This document shows, one piece after another, positions 13,427 through 15,040 of a DNA stretch of 15,040 nt; within the stretch, counting starts at the first letter, position 1; each line of letters opens with the position of its first letter. Below the pieces are notes generated by a model. The model was not told the origin of the DNA. It made no database searches and saw nothing but the letters and a program-made list of their open reading frames with translations. A program made the translations under genes and the position numbers. The DNA is from Candidatus Bipolaricaulota bacterium (lineage in GTDB: Bacteria > Bipolaricaulota > Bipolaricaulia > Bipolaricaulales > Bipolaricaulaceae): the NCBI GenBank assembly GCA_025060555.1, contig JANXBC010000026.1, positions 1 to 15,040 on the forward strand, read 5' to 3'.

Positions 13427-14383
13427 ATGCGCAAGATAAAGCGGTATTTGCCGGCGCTTCTTCTTCTGGCTGGTCTGGCCCTCGGCGGCTGCTTCTGGCT
13501 TTTACAGCCGCTGGAGGCCAGGCTTACAGCTACACCTGCGTCCGGCCCGGCCCCACTTTCTGTGACGTTCAGTGCGGCAGGCTCGACCGGGCCAATCGTT
13601 TCCTTTACCCTTGACTTCGAGACAGACGGGATTGTGGACTATACCGGAACAGACATAACCTTACCCATTAGCCACACGTACACCGCGGCCGGTGTCTACA
13701 CCGCAACCTTGACCGTCGTAGATGCTCAAGGTCGTAGTGACTCAGCAACCGTAACGATTACGGTGACAGCTCCTCCGACAACCTCCGTAAGCTTGGGGGC
13801 AATTCCCGCAAGTGGCCCAGCCCCTTTGGAAGTCAATTTTTGGGCGGTAATTCAAGCAGCTCCAGGAAGGCGCATTAAACACATTGCGCTGGACTATGAC
13901 GGCGATGGAACGGCCGAAGACGAGGCTGACGTCGATTTTGAAAGCTACAACATGTTTATCGGCAACTATGAATACACCGAGCCTGGGAACTACACTGCAG
14001 TTCTAACTGTGACGGACAATGCCACACCACCTCACTCTGTCTCGGCTACAGCGACAATAAACGTGACTAGCCCGCCTCCAGAGATCACAAACTTCGAAAT
14101 CAACGGTGATGGCGAAAGCCCTGTAACCGTAACAGTGGGAGCAGCCGTGACTTTTGAGTTCAGCGCCCAAGCAGGTCACTCTGCAAGAAAGCTCGTCAAA
14201 TGGGAGCTCCAAGCAGGCGATGGGTATGTAGTGACGACTGCCATCCCTCCGACTAGCACTATTAGCGTTACCCACATATACACTTACACACAAACTGGCT
14301 CTTACACGGCTTCTATAAAGGTATGGGATGATCTGAACAACACAGACGAAGCGACACTGGAGGTAGAAGTAGAAACACCATAA
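13427..14383 (+). CDS. PKD-repeat lipoprotein
   Basis: 318 aa, the only plus-strand gene. The ATG at 13427 has AAGGAGGT 5 bases upstream. The upstream in-frame extension to 13220 is rejected: it lacks a ribosome site, overlaps the sigma gene, and would bury the signal peptide. The N-terminus MRKIKRYLPALLLLAGLALG is followed by G-C22, a lipoprotein signal with the lipobox LGGC (19-22). Three PKD/Ig-like domains follow: about 31-114 (ATPASGPAPLSVTFSAAGST, HTYTAAGVYTATLTVVDAQG), 120-215 (IPASGPAPLEVNF, LDYDGDGTAE, YEYTEPGNYTAVLTVTDN), and 220-318 (EINGDGESPVTVTVG, YTQTGSYTASIKVWDD). Probably surface or periplasmic, binding ligands or stabilising the envelope. Being divergent from the ECF operon, it is a candidate member of that regulon. 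Specific ligand unknown. Confidence 0.9.
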   Translation: MRKIKRYLPALLLLAGLALGGCFWLLQPLEARLTATPASGPAPLSVTFSAAGSTGPIVSFTLDFETDGIVDYTGTDITLPISHTYTAAGVYTATLTVVDAQGRSDSATVTITVTAPPTTSVSLGAIPASGPAPLEVNFWAVIQAAPGRRIKHIALDYDGDGTAEDEADVDFESYNMFIGNYEYTEPGNYTAVLTVTDNATPPHSVSATATINVTSPPPEITNFEINGDGESPVTVTVGAAVTFEFSAQAGHSARKLVKWELQAGDGYVVTTAIPPTSTISVTHIYTYTQTGSYTASIKVWDDLNNTDEATLEVEVETP

Positions 14384-14404
14384 ACAGTTTTTGAGCCGGC
14401 CTCC

Positions 14405-15040
14405 TTAGGGTTTTGGGGCCCGCGGCCGCGGGCCCCCTTTTTTCAGGCCCCAAAGGAGGAGGGCTCCCGCTGCCCCAAGCACGGGAAGATCGCCCACCAC
14501 CAGGTAGGGCGTGCGCCCCGAAAACCGCGGTACCTCCAACACAAACACCCCCTCGCCCCAGGGGAAACGAATGAGCTCCCGGCCGTCCGGTCCCCAGGCC
14601 CCCGTGATCCCCGTCTGCCCGGCCTGGAGGCAAACCCTTCCTGTTTCCGCCGCCCGCAACGACCCCATGGCGTAGTGCTCCCAGAGGATCCGCGTCCGGC
14701 CGAACCAGGCGTCGTTGGTGGAAACCAAAAGGACCTCCGCGCCCTTTTTGGCTAGCGCCCGCGTGGGCCCAGGGAACACCGACTCAAAGCAGATCACGAC
14801 GCCATAGATCCCCACGGGCTCCAGCCGCTCGCCCGGGCTTTGGTCGTAGGGCAAGAACTGGTCGATGAGGGCCCCGAGGCCTATGCGCTCGAAGAGGAAC
14901 CGACCCGGCACGTACTCCCCAAAGGGCACGAGGTGGATCTTGGCGTAGACCACGGATTCCCGGCCGTCCGGGGTGAGGAGGAGCATGGTGTTCCGCACGG
15001 CCGTGCCCTGGAGGTCCGCCGTGCCCACCATCACCGGGAC
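14405..15040 (-). CDS. lnt: Apolipoprotein N-acyltransferase, C-terminal part (runs off right edge)
   Basis: The last 211 codons of Lnt, an inner-membrane enzyme that adds the third acyl chain to the N-terminal cysteine of lipoproteins. The nitrilase domain is clear: AKIHLVPFGEYVPG holds the equivalents of E. coli K335 and E343; VVICFESVFPG holds the catalytic Cys (C387) and E389. STNDAWFG, EHYAMGSLRAAETGR and QAGQTGITGAWGPDG follow. Then come the last membrane segment (LVVGDLPVLGAAGALLLWGL) and a basic tail KKGGPRPRAPKP. The E267 equivalent and the N-terminal membrane part lie outside the window. The tail is encoded by the GC-rich hairpin that terminates the converging lipoprotein gene. An adjacent lipoprotein substrate fits the context. 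GC content looks higher here than in the neighbours. Confidence 0.95.
   Translation of the reverse strand, partial: VPVMVGTADLQGTAVRNTMLLLTPDGRESVVYAKIHLVPFGEYVPGRFLFERIGLGALIDQFLPYDQSPGERLEPVGIYGVVICFESVFPGPTRALAKKGAEVLLVSTNDAWFGRTRILWEHYAMGSLRAAETGRVCLQAGQTGITGAWGPDGRELIRFPWGEGVFVLEVPRFSGRTPYLVVGDLPVLGAAGALLLWGLKKGGPRPRAPKP
14415..14443 (+). terminator. Intrinsic terminator of the PKD lipoprotein gene, inside lnt
   Basis: On the plus strand a perfect 22-base palindrome (14415-14436, arms GGGGCCCGCGG and CCGCGGGCCCC, with a NotI-type GCGGCCGC centre) is followed by one C and TTTTTT (14438-14443), about 31 bases after the lipoprotein stop. On the minus strand it is followed by AAAACCC, not T, so it should work only for the plus gene. 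It lies completely within lnt coding sequence. Confidence 0.88.

Overview
The window reads as a chromosomal segment of a GC-rich, probably diderm bacterium. Evidence for two membranes is inferred: both oligopeptide-binding proteins seem to have cleavable signal peptides rather than a clear lipobox, and apolipoprotein N-acyltransferase (lnt) lies beside a lipoprotein gene. The mix of Opp/Dpp-type importers with DUF4384, PEGA and PKD secreted proteins recalls Bipolaricaulota (Acetothermia) or related deep-branching thermophilic lineages. That placement is an impression only; no rRNA gene is present to test it. I see no tRNA, rRNA, CRISPR array, insertion sequence or phage gene, and no gene-free stretch longer than about 180 bases.

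Layout, mostly on the minus strand and therefore read from right to left. At the right edge is the C-terminal part of lnt (14405-15040, minus). Converging on it is the only plus-strand gene, a three-PKD lipoprotein (13427-14383), whose intrinsic terminator lies inside the last codons of lnt. A roughly 180-bp divergent spacer separates that gene from a tightly overlapping four-gene minus operon: ECF sigma factor, membrane anti-sigma factor with an extracytoplasmic glycogen-binding-like domain, a secreted protein of unknown function, and a 705-aa secreted DUF4384-PEGA-3xPKD protein that ends in a terminator at 9308-9332.

Next come two oligopeptide/dipeptide-type ABC importer sets arranged around two adjacent binding-protein genes: permease B2, permease C2, binding protein 2, terminator, binding protein 1, hairpin, permease B1, permease C1. 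Each binding-protein gene has a recognisable TATAAT promoter element. Neither set includes an ATPase gene, so the motor subunits must be encoded elsewhere. The hairpin between binding protein 1 and permease B1 sits exactly between the Shine-Dalgarno sequence and the start codon of the permease.

At the left is a housekeeping cluster: enolase (eno), a DivIC/FtsB-like division protein whose start overlaps the end of eno, and the first 204 codons of the DNA polymerase III alpha subunit (dnaE), which runs off the left edge.

The part most worth follow-up is the sigma/anti-sigma module (11475-14383). It looks like an envelope or surface sensing system whose likely outputs, PKD/PEGA adhesion-type proteins, are encoded in the same operon and divergently. 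The other notable points are cis-regulatory: the hairpin between Shine-Dalgarno and start codon, and the terminator embedded in lnt coding sequence.
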